Positions 1 through 8,449 of a stretch of DNA of 64,000 nt are shown here, piece by piece. Each line of letters starts with the position of its first letter. Position 1 is the stretch's first letter. This DNA comes from Sporocytophaga sp. GTDB taxonomy: Bacteria > Bacteroidota > Bacteroidia > Cytophagales > Cytophagaceae. The notes under the pieces are model-generated. The model was not told the DNA's origin. It searched no databases and saw nothing but the letters and a program-made list of their open reading frames with translations. A program made the translations under genes and the position numbers. Location of the stretch: positions 62,001 to 126,000 of the forward strand of contig NZ_JAGHZZ010000006.1 of NCBI RefSeq assembly GCF_017745095.1. Direction: 5' to 3'.

Positions 1-648
1 TAAAGATTTAAGAGATGATATTGTAGCCTGTGGATCCTTAGAGTTAAATACAAAGCTTCCTGCAACCAGTACATTAGCTCCAGTATCCAGTAATTGCTTT
101 GCATTTTTATCAGAAACACCACCATCGATTTCTATCAGGAAATTGGCTTTAGCTTCTGCTCTCATCTTATCCAGCTGTTTGATCTTTTCAAAGGTTCTGG
201 TAATGAACTGTTGTCCTCCAAACCCGGGATTTACAGACATTATACAAACCAGATCAATGTCATTCAGTACGTTTTCCAAAACATTTACAGGAGTATGCGG
301 ATTAATAGCCACACCAGCTTTACATCCTGCAGCATGAATCTGCTGAATAACTCTGTGAAGATGAGTGCAAGCTTCTGCATGAACACTGATATAAGCTGCT
401 CCAGCATCTTTAAAAGCTTCAATATATTTCTCCGGTTGTACAATCATTAAATGCACATCGAGAGGTTTCTTAGCATGCTTATTGATGGCTGCACATACTG
501 GCAAACCAAAAGAAATATTAGGAACAAAAACACCATCCATTATATCAACGTGGAACCAGTCAGCCTGGCTTTCATTAATCATGGTAACATCTCTTTGCAG
601 GTTTGCAAAATCAGCAGAAAGAACTGAAGGGGCTATAATCGGTTTCAT
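1..648 (-). CDS. rpe: Ribulose-phosphate 3-epimerase (3' end cut by window edge)
   Basis: Interconverts ribulose 5-phosphate and xylulose 5-phosphate in the cytosolic pentose phosphate pathway. The reverse-strand translation opens MKPIIAPSVLSADFANL, the usual N-terminus of the family. It continues with FHVDIMDGVFVPNISFG (metal-binding His and catalytic Asp), the DVHLM motif, MSVNPGFGGQ and EIDGGV, the phosphate-binding and catalytic loops of this TIM barrel. 216 codons are visible with no stop. Family members are about 217-220 residues, so only a few residues are missing. A TATATTTG element lies just upstream of the ATG. It works on the same substrates as the transketolase pair encoded near 24 kb. 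Identification is firm. Confidence 0.96.
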   Translation of the reverse strand, partial: MKPIIAPSVLSADFANLQRDVTMINESQADWFHVDIMDGVFVPNISFGLPVCAAINKHAKKPLDVHLMIVQPEKYIEAFKDAGAAYISVHAEACTHLHRVIQQIHAAGCKAGVAINPHTPVNVLENVLNDIDLVCIMSVNPGFGGQQFITRTFEKIKQLDKMRAEAKANFLIEIDGGVSDKNAKQLLDTGANVLVAGSFVFNSKDPQATISSLKSL

Positions 649-655
649 ATGACCA

Positions 656-663
656 CAAATATA
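656..663 (-). promoter_or_regulatory. Probable -7 promoter element of rpe
   Basis: Read on the minus strand this is TATATTTG, a perfect match to the Bacteroidetes -7 consensus TAnnTTTG, 7 bases upstream of the rpe start codon. No good -33 TTG is seen at the expected distance, and such a short leader would be unusual, so this is a motif match only. Confidence 0.35.
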
Positions 664-701
664 AATAAAATGAAAGGATGTTAACTTAAAGAAAAACGTA
701 T

Positions 702-2348
702 TTATTGAAGGATAATTCTTATTACCTGATTTGCACTAATACTATTTAGCACTAGGATATATACACCTCTCTGAATGTCACCGGGAAATGTTATCTGATT
801 TATTTTTTCTGCCTTTGATAAAGTTTTGGCAAATATTTTTTTACCTGTTAAATCAAATAATTCAGCCTGCACATCATTGCTGACTAAATCATTTTCAATA
901 ATGAGTTTTACTTCTCCAGGAATAGATACCGGATTTGGGAAAAGTCCGGCAATCACTGTATCTGCGCTTGAAAAGGCTATGGCTTTTTCAAAGTTAGGAA
1001 TTCCAAATCCGTATTGAAAATCAGGGTTCTCTGCTTTTGAGGCTGTTTTTTTCAAAGCATCTGTAATTTCTTTATTAGAAAGGTCAGGTCTGGCCTGCCA
1101 AAGACATGCAACCAGTCCTGCCACTAGAGGACAAGAAAATGAAGTGCCATTGGTAGTTGAAAATGAATTATCCGGATTCCCCGCATATACTCCTGCCCCC
1201 ATTGCTGTCAGGTCTGGTTTTATTCTGCCATCTGCCGAAGGGCCAACCGAACTGAAGCTAGCATAATTTTTTGTTGAATTGACAGCTCCTATAGTAAGAA
1301 CTGAAGGTCCGTCAGCTGGCGCTGATACATATTTCCATGATTTGTTTCCTTCATTGCCTGCGCTGTTCACCACAATCATTCCCTTTGCAAAGGCCGTCTC
1401 AGCAGCCTTTGTCACCACAGTGGACTTCCCATCCATATCTGCATAGGTGTGATCCTGCGCCGGAAAATCAAATGTATTATATCCTAATGAGCTTGAAATG
1501 ATATCAGCACCTGCACTGTCGGCATATTCTGCTGCCAAGAGCCAGTTATACTCTTCCAGAATCGTTTCTGAAAAATCGTTTTCTGTTCTCAACAATAAAA
1601 AAGAAGCATTATAAGCGGGACCTACAATTTTACCCTCTTCAAAACCTGCAAGCACCGATAATACATTCACTCCATGATTTCCATCATCATATACATTCTC
1701 TTCTCCCGAAACAAAATCATATGTGCCTATAATTTTTTCACCCTGAAATAAATGATTGAAAAATGTAAGTGTATTGGCATTTAAAAAACCATTATCCAAA
1801 ACTGCTATAAGCTTACCTGCTCCTGAATACCCTGCAGCATGTATAGCAGGAACTCCAATCATAGCGTTTTGAGTCAGTGAAGGGCCATAGTCAATAGAAG
1901 AAGATGAAGATTGTTGATGAACCGAGGATGAAACAGAAGAAAGCCTTAATGGATTAGAAACTTCTTCAGCTGGTTGAAGATACTCTACTGATTTAACAAA
2001 TTGCTTTTTACTGATTTCTTCTGAAACCTCTTGCGACGTTTCTGCAATCACACCATTCAGCCATCTTGAAGATCCTTTGATTGTAATACCTAATTTATTC
2101 AATGAATCCAGGTAATTTTTATTAACAGGTAAATCTTCTTCCTGAATCTGAATACCTTGAGCCTTTCTCCTAGCGATCGCTTTCGGAGAAAGAAACTCTT
2201 CAGGAGCATTTAGAGAATAATCGGAAGCAGACTTATCAGTAAATGTAACAAAGTATAGATTAGTCTGAGCGAGACCTTGAAATGATAAAAAAATAAATAA
2301 GCAGAAAATTGCTTTACTCTTTGCCGTAAGCATATATTTTCTGAACAT
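702..2348 (-). CDS. Secreted subtilisin-like serine protease (S8) with T9SS sorting domain
   Basis: Predicted exported endopeptidase of 548 residues. Residues 1-28 form a signal peptide ending around GLAQ. An N-terminal prodomain-like region follows, then a serine-rich linker (about 137-151). The S8 catalytic domain spans roughly 155-460: Asp185 in AVLDNGF, His225 in DDGNHGVNVLS, oxyanion Asn332 in NSAGNEGN and nucleophile Ser403 in TNGTSFSCPLVAG. All triad positions are present, so it is probably active. Residues 468-548 (LFPNPV...GVYILVL) are a type A T9SS C-terminal sorting domain, predicting export through the type IX system and surface attachment or release. The start overlaps the upstream lipoprotein gene by 35 bases. 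A second ATG at residue 6 is possible and would still overlap. The substrate is unknown. Confidence 0.9.
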   Translation of the reverse strand: MFRKYMLTAKSKAIFCLFIFLSFQGLAQTNLYFVTFTDKSASDYSLNAPEEFLSPKAIARRKAQGIQIQEEDLPVNKNYLDSLNKLGITIKGSSRWLNGVIAETSQEVSEEISKKQFVKSVEYLQPAEEVSNPLRLSSVSSSVHQQSSSSSIDYGPSLTQNAMIGVPAIHAAGYSGAGKLIAVLDNGFLNANTLTFFNHLFQGEKIIGTYDFVSGEENVYDDGNHGVNVLSVLAGFEEGKIVGPAYNASFLLLRTENDFSETILEEYNWLLAAEYADSAGADIISSSLGYNTFDFPAQDHTYADMDGKSTVVTKAAETAFAKGMIVVNSAGNEGNKSWKYVSAPADGPSVLTIGAVNSTKNYASFSSVGPSADGRIKPDLTAMGAGVYAGNPDNSFSTTNGTSFSCPLVAGLVACLWQARPDLSNKEITDALKKTASKAENPDFQYGFGIPNFEKAIAFSSADTVIAGLFPNPVSIPGEVKLIIENDLVSNDVQAELFDLTGKKIFAKTLSKAEKINQITFPGDIQRGVYILVLNSISANQVIRIILQ

Positions 2349-3003
2349 AGGTTTCTCCTGTCTTTATAACATATTTCCCTATAGCAGAAGAAGACTGGTC
2401 ATATTCATAAATCCTTTTTTCTTTATAAATAAGGCCAACATGCTTTGCATAATACTCGACTTTGTACTTCTTTTCAATCAGGTTTTGATTATCAGCCTGG
2501 ATAATCTTTACAGAATTGGGGAAATAAATTGTATCAACATAGAAAGTACGTTTGAGGTCCTTTACTTTGTAGAACTCTTGTCCAAGTGTGTTTTCAGCAT
2601 TCCCATCCCAGGTTTTATCATTTTCCAAAGGAAAAGTCATCTTTATAAACCTGATATTATTTTCCATTCTTGTAACATTATTCTTACTGTTAAACTCGCT
2701 CCATACAGAATCTGGTTGTGCGGACCAAGGGTCTGCTAGACTTTTCTTAGTATACCTCTCCACTCTGTATTTTACTTCATCGCCAGCTCTGAATGTATCA
2801 CCAATAATTTCCTTGAGATAATAAAATGAATGAGTCGAATCACTTACCCCATATGTTTTTTTATCTACAGAATATAGAACATACATTCCCTTTTCAATTG
2901 GGAAATACTGATAGTCGGATACATCAGGATCCTGTTCACTAGAGCATCCGGTAATTAAAAAAGATGCAACAAAAAAGAAAATTAATGAGAAAAATCTATT
3001 CAT
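2314..3003 (-). CDS. Putative lipoprotein of unknown function
   Basis: A 229-residue protein with an N-terminal hydrophobic stretch ending in the lipobox LITGC (Cys20), so it should be lipid-anchored in the envelope. The mature part (EQDPDVSDYQYFPIEKGMYVLYSV...) is rich in beta-strand-like segments and has no motif I can tie to a named enzyme. Its ATG overlaps the 3' end of mnmA by 8 bases, and its own 3' end overlaps the subtilase start by 35 bases. The three genes are therefore probably co-transcribed and translationally coupled. Function not recognised. Confidence 0.8.
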   Translation of the reverse strand: MNRFFSLIFFFVASFLITGCSSEQDPDVSDYQYFPIEKGMYVLYSVDKKTYGVSDSTHSFYYLKEIIGDTFRAGDEVKYRVERYTKKSLADPWSAQPDSVWSEFNSKNNVTRMENNIRFIKMTFPLENDKTWDGNAENTLGQEFYKVKDLKRTFYVDTIYFPNSVKIIQADNQNLIEKKYKVEYYAKHVGLIYKEKRIYEYDQSSSAIGKYVIKTGETYVQKIYAYGKE

Positions 3004-4108
3004 TGTTTTGTCTAAAGCTTGATGTAATCCATCCCCCGCCTACCACATCGTTACCTTCGTAAAAAACCGCTGCCTGTCCTGGTGCAATTGCAGTTACTCC
3101 CTGATGAAAAAGTACCTTCATTTCATCACCGACCTGTTCAATAAGCGCAGGAGTGCCACCATCGTTATATCTGACTTTTGTCACCGTTTCTAATTTTCTG
3201 CCAATTAGATCAGGATATTTAAGCATATTCAGCTTCTTCACCAACATTCCGTCTTTAGCCAACTTTTCTAAAGATGATAGCACGACACGGTTTTTATCTT
3301 TCTGAATTTCTGAAACAAATACAGGATAGCCTAATGCTATTCCTAAGCCTTTTCTCTGACCAATTGTATAAAAAGGATATCCCTCATGTTTTCCTACTAT
3401 TGTGCCATCTTCCAGCACAAACTCTCCTCCTCTAACCGAATCTTCCAAGCCAGGAATTCTTCTTTTCAGGAAGCCTCTGTAATCGTTATCCGGAACAAAG
3501 CATATCTCGTATGATTCAGATTTATTTACCAAATCTACAAACCCTCTTTCCTGAGCAAAGGCTCTGATTTCTGTCTTTCTTAAGTGGCCCAGCGGAAATC
3601 TTGTTCTGCTCAGACTTTCCTGAGAAATTCCCCACAAAGCATAAGACTGGTCTTTATTTTCATCAAGGCCTTTAGATATCACATATCTGTCGTTTTCCTT
3701 TCTGATATTAGCATAGTGACCAGTTGCGATAAATTCACACCCAAGTTTATCGGCACGTCTTAACAGGGCATCCCATTTTATATGTGTATTGCACAACACA
3801 CAAGGATTTGGTGTTCTGCCTGCAAGGTATTCGTCCGTAAAATGGTTGATTACATAATCGCCGAATTCTTCTCTGATATCAAGGATATAATGTGGAAAAC
3901 CAAGCTTTACTGCAATATCTCTGGCATCATTAATAGAATCAAGACTACAGCATCCAGTTTCTTTCTTAGTACCTCCGGAAGACGCATAGTCCCATGTCTT
4001 CATAGTCATACCAACCACTTCATATCCTTCTTCATGAAGCATAACAGCAGCAACAGAACTATCAATTCCGCCGCTCATAGCTACCAAAACTCTTCCTTTA
4101 GTACTCAT
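2996..4108 (-). CDS. mnmA: tRNA-uridine 2-sulfurtransferase MnmA
   Basis: Cytosolic enzyme that thiolates U34 of tRNAs for Lys, Glu and Gln, giving the 2-thio part of mnm5s2U. The PP-loop SGGIDSS (residues 12-18) binds ATP. The catalytic cysteine lies in NPCVLCN (Cys103, with Cys106 nearby) and the persulfide-carrying partner in EICFVPDNDYRGF (Cys203). TGCCS near residue 51 is typical of the family, and TIGQRKGLG and PGQAAVFY mark the C-terminal domains. The length of 370 residues is normal. The start MSTKGRVLVAMSGG fits homologues. The downstream lipoprotein start overlaps its end by 8 bases. Confidence 0.97.
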   Translation of the reverse strand: MSTKGRVLVAMSGGIDSSVAAVMLHEEGYEVVGMTMKTWDYASSGGTKKETGCCSLDSINDARDIAVKLGFPHYILDIREEFGDYVINHFTDEYLAGRTPNPCVLCNTHIKWDALLRRADKLGCEFIATGHYANIRKENDRYVISKGLDENKDQSYALWGISQESLSRTRFPLGHLRKTEIRAFAQERGFVDLVNKSESYEICFVPDNDYRGFLKRRIPGLEDSVRGGEFVLEDGTIVGKHEGYPFYTIGQRKGLGIALGYPVFVSEIQKDKNRVVLSSLEKLAKDGMLVKKLNMLKYPDLIGRKLETVTKVRYNDGGTPALIEQVGDEMKVLFHQGVTAIAPGQAAVFYEGNDVVGGGWITSSFRQNNE

Positions 4109-4186
4109 TATATAATTAATTCGGGAAATATCTCAACTGTAACCTCAAAGGTTAAAATTGCATAAGTTAAATCTGAGGGAAAAAAA

Positions 4187-4429
4187 TCAGTTTATAGACT
4201 CCCTTACTTTTTTTGTGTATTCTCTTAACGCTTCTTTAAATTCAATATTTTTAGCACTCATTTCTTCCATAATCCAAAGAGCCGCAATCACGTGCGTAAG
4301 TTGCTCTCCTTCATCCCCACCCTCTACAGAAATCTTTAGAGCCTCACCTTCTATCAGGTCATTTTCAGCCTGTTTTAAGTCTGAAGGTGTGTAGTTTTCT
4401 ACAAGTAATTTTATCGCAGGTATTTTCAT
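4187..4429 (-). CDS. Small conserved protein, DUF6952-like
   Basis: An 80-residue acidic cytosolic protein (MKIPAIKLLVENYTPSDL...) without a signal peptide or membrane segment. The opening and the predicted helical layout resemble the small Bacteroidetes family DUF6952, often encoded beside a thioredoxin; the family assignment is from memory and moderate. Here it lies 43 bases downstream of a thioredoxin gene on the same strand. The C-terminal half (EEMSAKNIEFKEALREYTKKV) looks like an amphipathic helix pair. No catalytic motif is visible. A partner or adaptor role with thioredoxin is inference from position only. Confidence 0.72.
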   Translation of the reverse strand: MKIPAIKLLVENYTPSDLKQAENDLIEGEALKISVEGGDEGEQLTHVIAALWIMEEMSAKNIEFKEALREYTKKVRESIN

Positions 4430-4472
4430 TTAAGTATTATTTTATTTCCAAATGCAGACCTGCATTCCAATA

Positions 4473-4790
4473 CTATTTAAGCTTCTCAAGTGCCTCTACT
4501 ACAGCTTCTTCTTTACTGGAGCATAGAGTTTCTACTAAAACTCCGTTTTGGAATGTGGCGAAAGTAGGAAGGTTATTGACATTAGCTTTCTTCCTTGCTT
4601 CAGGATTACTTTCAGCATTCACTTCAAGAAATACGATACCCGGAAATCTCTCGTCATTAGATAATCTCTTGTATTTCGGGGCAAACAATTTGCATGAACC
4701 GCACCAATCCGCATAAAATTTCACAATCACATTGGGATTTTTTGCAAGTTCCGCATCAAAATTAGAATCTTCTACTGCTATAACTGGCAT
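4473..4790 (-). CDS. Thioredoxin family protein
   Basis: A 105-residue single-domain thioredoxin fold for thiol-disulfide exchange. The redox site is WCGSC (Cys30 and Cys33) in FYADWCGSCK, with Ser in place of the usual Pro in WCGPC. That change usually alters redox potential and is common in this small subfamily. The cis-proline is Pro75 in NNLPT. There is no signal peptide, so it acts in the cytosol. A TATCTTTG promoter element sits 17 bases before the ATG. The DUF6952-like gene follows on the same strand. It is probably not the main housekeeping thioredoxin, given the WCGSC site. Confidence 0.9.
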   Translation of the reverse strand: MPVIAVEDSNFDAELAKNPNVIVKFYADWCGSCKLFAPKYKRLSNDERFPGIVFLEVNAESNPEARKKANVNNLPTFATFQNGVLVETLCSSKEEAVVEALEKLK

Positions 4791-4807
4791 AACTTAATTT
4801 TTGAGTC

Positions 4808-4815
4808 CAAAGATA
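4808..4815 (-). promoter_or_regulatory. -7 promoter element of the thioredoxin operon
   Basis: On the minus strand this reads TATCTTTG, an exact match to the Bacteroidetes TAnnTTTG element. It lies 17 bases from the thioredoxin ATG and in the divergent gap before the plus-strand TrpF-like gene. A weak GTTT sits at the -33 position. Confidence 0.5.
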
Positions 4816-4897
4816 CCGAAAAAATGTTCCTGAAACTTTCGACTTTAACTTATTTTTAAATTAATTTGTTTTTGAACTATTTAACGGTAATTGGGAT

Positions 4898-5518
4898 ATG
4901 GCATTAAAAACTCTTGTAAAGGTAAGCGAAGTAAATAACCTAAGTGATGCACGCTATTGTGCTGGTATGGGGGTTGAATTAGTAGGATTTCCACTGGATG
5001 AAAACCATCCTAAATTTATAGAATTAAGCTCTATTCGAGAAATAGTAAACTGGATATCAGGGGTTAAAGTAGTTGGGGAGTTTGCTGGCGACAACATTTA
5101 TAACATGAACTATCTGGCAGAGCAACTGAACCTTGACTATGTGCAGCTCAATCATTTAATACATCCAGAGTTTTTACCAGGACTGAAAAAACCTGTAATC
5201 CTAAAAATTGACTTCAATAATGAAAAGCCTTCTGAAACTATTGAAGTATTAAAAAAATATGAAAACATGGTTGCCTATTTCCTGTTAGAAAATAATACAG
5301 AGCCTGAGTTGAATGATATGAAGGATTTACTTGGAGATATTTGCCAAAAATTTCCCATCATTCTAGGATTTGGTATTCAGCAATCTGCTTTACCACTCAT
5401 TATTGACACAATAAACCCATCAGGGATTGCTCTAAAAGGTGGGGAAGAAATAAAACCCGGACTTAAAGATTTTTCCGAATTATCTGAAATATTAGAAGAA
5501 CTGGAAGTAAATGACTGA
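4898..5518 (+). CDS. TrpF-like (beta/alpha)8 barrel protein, catalytic residues missing
   Basis: A 206-residue protein that aligns along its length with phosphoribosylanthranilate isomerase: an N-terminal VKVSEVNNLSDARYCAGMG in place of VKICGITN...ALxxxxxG, then YVQLNH for VQLHG, FLLEN for LLDT, and ALKGGEEIKPGLKDF for VSSGVExxPGxKD. The catalytic Cys is Ser10 and the general-acid Asp is Glu131. The His of QLHG is Asn. It therefore probably does not isomerise phosphoribosylanthranilate. No other trp gene is nearby. Its stop codon lies 4 bases before the likely pfkB start and overlaps an earlier in-frame ATG of pfkB, so the two are likely coupled. Annotation as plain trpF would be misleading. 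Confidence 0.72.
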   Translation: MALKTLVKVSEVNNLSDARYCAGMGVELVGFPLDENHPKFIELSSIREIVNWISGVKVVGEFAGDNIYNMNYLAEQLNLDYVQLNHLIHPEFLPGLKKPVILKIDFNNEKPSETIEVLKKYENMVAYFLLENNTEPELNDMKDLLGDICQKFPIILGFGIQQSALPLIIDTINPSGIALKGGEEIKPGLKDFSELSEILEELEVND

Positions 5519-5522
5519 CAAG

Positions 5523-6497
5523 ATGAAAACTATTTTTACGCTAACACTTTCTCCTACCATTGACAAAAGCTGCACTGTAGATCATGTATATGCGGAGCAC
5601 AAACTAAGATGTTCAGAACCTGTTCACGAGCCAGGTGGCGGCGGAATTAATGTTTCCAGGGCAATTAAAAAACTTGGTGGTGATTCTATTGCCGTTTATC
5701 CCAAAGGCGGACCAACGGGAGAATTATTGAATCAACTTTTAAATAAGGAAGGCATCAACCAATATCCTATTGAAGTTGAGCATTGGAGCAGGGAAAATTT
5801 CATCGTGGTTGAGACAACTACCAATAGGCAATACAGATTTGGAATGCCTGGTGCTCCACTTTCTCAGGCAGAATGGATGAAGTGTCTTGATGAGATAGAT
5901 GCTCATGGAGAAAAAATTGATTATCTGGTTGCCAGTGGCAGCATGCCTCCAGGCGTTCCTTCCGACTTCTATGCAAGGCTTGCTAAAATAGGTAAGCGAA
6001 AAAATGCAAAACTGGTCCTTGATACTTCAGGTGAAGCCTTAAAAGAGGCAATCAACGAAGGTATTTATCTTTTGAAGCCTAACGTAAAAGAGCTTAGCGA
6101 ATTAATTGGATCCGAATTAAAGACCATTCATCAGCAGGAAGAAGCGGCTCTTGAAATAATCAAAAAACACAAGATAGAAATAATGGTAGTTTCGCTTGGA
6201 GCTTTCGGGGCTTTTATTGCATCAAAAGATGGGGTAGACCATATATCTGCTCCTTCTGCTGCTAAAAAGAGTACTGTGGGAGCTGGAGACAGTATGGTTG
6301 CAGGTATAGTGCTTTCTCTTTCAAGAGGGTGGAGTCATCTGGATGCTCTGAAATATGGAATTGCTTGCGGAACTGCCGCCACTATGAATCCTGGTACAGA
6401 ACTGTGTAATCTTGAAGATGTCAATACACTTTATAATTGGATCAATACAATGGAAAAAAGAGGTCAACCCGATCAGTTGAACTCTACTTTTAAATAG
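5523..6497 (+). CDS. pfkB: 6-phosphofructokinase II (PfkB family)
   Basis: Phosphorylates fructose 6-phosphate (possibly also related sugar phosphates) in glycolysis. The sequence matches the E. coli PfkB pattern closely: TLTLSPTID near the N-terminus, the substrate loop EPGGGGINVSRAIKKLGG, QYRFGMPGA, SGSMPPGVP, LDTSGEAL, LKPNVKEL, VSLGAFGA and STVGAGDSMVAG, whose Asp is the catalytic base. About 324 residues, normal for the family. I chose the ATG at 5523 because MKTIFTLTL aligns with the start of E. coli PfkB; an in-frame ATG at 5511 overlaps the upstream gene. The last 25 bases overlap the convergent trmB gene. LacC-type tagatose-6-phosphate kinase is the alternative. Confidence 0.9.
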   Translation: MKTIFTLTLSPTIDKSCTVDHVYAEHKLRCSEPVHEPGGGGINVSRAIKKLGGDSIAVYPKGGPTGELLNQLLNKEGINQYPIEVEHWSRENFIVVETTTNRQYRFGMPGAPLSQAEWMKCLDEIDAHGEKIDYLVASGSMPPGVPSDFYARLAKIGKRKNAKLVLDTSGEALKEAINEGIYLLKPNVKELSELIGSELKTIHQQEEAALEIIKKHKIEIMVVSLGAFGAFIASKDGVDHISAPSAAKKSTVGAGDSMVAGIVLSLSRGWSHLDALKYGIACGTAATMNPGTELCNLEDVNTLYNWINTMEKRGQPDQLNSTFK

Positions 6498-7132
6498 TTA
6501 ATCAGCGCATTTTCCATTAAAAACCGGCGTTCGTAAGTTGTTTGAATACCATAATGATCTGAAAGCATTGGGGAATTATAAAGATCTTCTGTATGAATAA
6601 TTGATTTTATACGATCTTTATAATTTTCCATAACCGCCAATGTATATTCATGCAATTGAAGGTTATCAGTTTTTAAGTGAAGTATCCCTCCTGGTTTTAA
6701 AATCTTGAGATAGCTATCGATATATCGAGGATAAGTCAATCTATGCTTTTCATGCTTGTCAACTGGTCTTGGATCAGGAAAGGTAATCCAGATCTCATCA
6801 GCTTCTCCTTCTGAAAAGAAATTTTCAAGCTCATACATCCTAATTCTCAGAAATGCAGCATTAGTAAGGTTATTTTCTTCAGCAACACAGCTTCCTTTCC
6901 AGATTCTCGCCCCTTTAATATCAACACCTATATAGTTTTTTTGAGGGAAAAGTGATGCTAAACCTGTTGTATATTCTCCTCTTCCACATCCCAGTTCTAG
7001 TATTATTTCATTTTCATTATCAAAAAAGTTGTTCCAATTGCCTTTAATCTTCTCAAATATCTCCTTACCTGGCTCTACTACATTTCTTCTTTGAGCATTT
7101 ACGGCAAACCTTTTTAATTTATTCTTTCCCAT
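6473..7132 (-). CDS. trmB: tRNA (guanine-N7-)-methyltransferase
   Basis: Methylates G46 in the variable loop of tRNAs using S-adenosylmethionine, in the cytosol. Motifs: LELGCGRGEYTTGLA (SAM-binding loop), YIGVDIKGARIWKG, then the TrmB hallmark DEIWITFPDPRPVDKHEKHRL, and LKTDN near the C-terminus. The 219 residues match the usual length. The 3' end runs 25 bases into the convergent pfkB gene. It lies 20 bases downstream of folC and may share its transcript. Confidence 0.95.
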   Translation of the reverse strand: MGKNKLKRFAVNAQRRNVVEPGKEIFEKIKGNWNNFFDNENEIILELGCGRGEYTTGLASLFPQKNYIGVDIKGARIWKGSCVAEENNLTNAAFLRIRMYELENFFSEGEADEIWITFPDPRPVDKHEKHRLTYPRYIDSYLKILKPGGILHLKTDNLQLHEYTLAVMENYKDRIKSIIHTEDLYNSPMLSDHYGIQTTYERRFLMENALINYLKVEFN

Positions 7133-7152
7133 TTTTTAATAAGTACTACTAA

Positions 7153-8448
7153 CTATAAATTGTCCAATTCGGATACTACAAATGTACTTCCTCCGATAAA
7201 TATAAAATCATCTTGTGACGCTGCTGCCTGCGCCTTTTGAAGAGCAACATTAACATCTTTCTCTACTGTGCCTTTTAAACCAAACTTCACTGCTTCTTGA
7301 AATAATATTTCGGCTTCAAGAGCACGCGGAATCTTTGGCATACAAAAATAATAGATTGCATCTTTTGGCAAAAGCGTTAGTATTTTCGAAACATCCTTAT
7401 CCTTTACCATTCCAAAAACAATAAAGAGCCTTTTGTATGAATAACATTTAAGCTGATTCAAAACCTCCTTTATTCCAGCTTCATTATGCCCTGTATCACA
7501 TACAACCATAGGATCAATACCTAACACCTGCCAGCGACCTTTCAAACCTGTAAGAGCCACAACTTCTTTGATCCCTTTTCGGATTGCTGTTTCATCAATT
7601 TCAAATCCCTTTTGATTTAAAATCTCTGCTGTTTTCAAGACACCAGCCAGATTTTTCAGCTGATACAAGCCAGGAAGACCTGATCTCAAATCTTTATAAA
7701 TTAAGTTGCCATTATGGAATATATCCAATATCAGATTTCCATTCTCAAGCCTTTTATTGATCAGGCTGAATTCAGATGATGCAAAAGTAATTGGAGATTT
7801 TTGTTTTTGAGCAACTTGAATAAATACATCTGCGACAGATTCTTGTCTTTCACTTAATACCACTGGAATGTCAGTTTTAATAATTCCAGCCTTTTCACCC
7901 GCAATCTGAGGTAATGTATCTCCTAAAATATTCTGATGATCCAGACTGATATTTGTGATTAGGGATACAAGTGGTTGAACGATGTTGGTTGAATCCAATC
8001 TTCCACCAAGTCCTGTTTCAATAATAGCGATATCAACCTTCTGAGATCTGAAATAGTCAAATCCCAGTATGGTGGTCATTTCAAAAAAAGAAGGATTTAA
8101 CTTTTCAAAAAGTCCTTTATGACTTTGAACAAAGTCTACAACAACCTCTTCCGGAATATTCTCACCATTGACTTTAATGCGCTCGGCAAAGCTTTTCAGA
8201 TGTGGAGAGGTAAATAGACCAACTTTATATCCCGCAGACTGCAATACAGCAGCAAGAAAATGAGATGAACTTCCTTTACCGTTTGTTCCGGCAATATGAA
8301 CTGAAGGAAAGCTATTTTGGGGATTATTAAGAGCCTCGCAAAGCGCACTTATATTATCAAGGCCACTCTTTAAAGCAGAGGAGCCCACCTTTTCAAACAT
8401 AGGCAGGCTCTCATATAAATATTTTACTGTTTCCTTAAATGAATTCAC
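7153..8448 (-). CDS. folC: Bifunctional folylpolyglutamate synthase/dihydrofolate synthase
   Basis: Mur-ligase-family enzyme that joins glutamate to dihydropteroate and to folates. Motifs: P-loop HIAGTNGKGSSSHF, the strand LFTSPHL, ETGLGGRLDSTN and DHQNILGDT (metal and carbamylated-Lys region), and CDTGHNEAG in the C-terminal domain. I place the start at the GTG at 8448, giving MNSFKETVKYLYESLPMF, which matches family N-termini. It is one base after the stop of the upstream TonB-like gene. An earlier in-frame TTG at 8466 would overlap that gene. Its position at the end of an envelope-gene run looks like shared transcription rather than shared function. Confidence 0.94.
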   Translation of the reverse strand: MNSFKETVKYLYESLPMFEKVGSSALKSGLDNISALCEALNNPQNSFPSVHIAGTNGKGSSSHFLAAVLQSAGYKVGLFTSPHLKSFAERIKVNGENIPEEVVVDFVQSHKGLFEKLNPSFFEMTTILGFDYFRSQKVDIAIIETGLGGRLDSTNIVQPLVSLITNISLDHQNILGDTLPQIAGEKAGIIKTDIPVVLSERQESVADVFIQVAQKQKSPITFASSEFSLINKRLENGNLILDIFHNGNLIYKDLRSGLPGLYQLKNLAGVLKTAEILNQKGFEIDETAIRKGIKEVVALTGLKGRWQVLGIDPMVVCDTGHNEAGIKEVLNQLKCYSYKRLFIVFGMVKDKDVSKILTLLPKDAIYYFCMPKIPRALEAEILFQEAVKFGLKGTVEKDVNVALQKAQAAASQDDFIFIGGSTFVVSELDNL

Positions 8449-8449
8449 T

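Noticed and set aside
94-450. Plus-strand open frame of 118 codons over rpe
   Set aside because: It is antisense to a clear ribulose-phosphate epimerase and has no start context or family resemblance.
4130-4160. AACCTC/GGTT mini-hairpin before mnmA as a regulatory site
   Set aside because: The stem is only 4 bp with a small loop; too weak to support.
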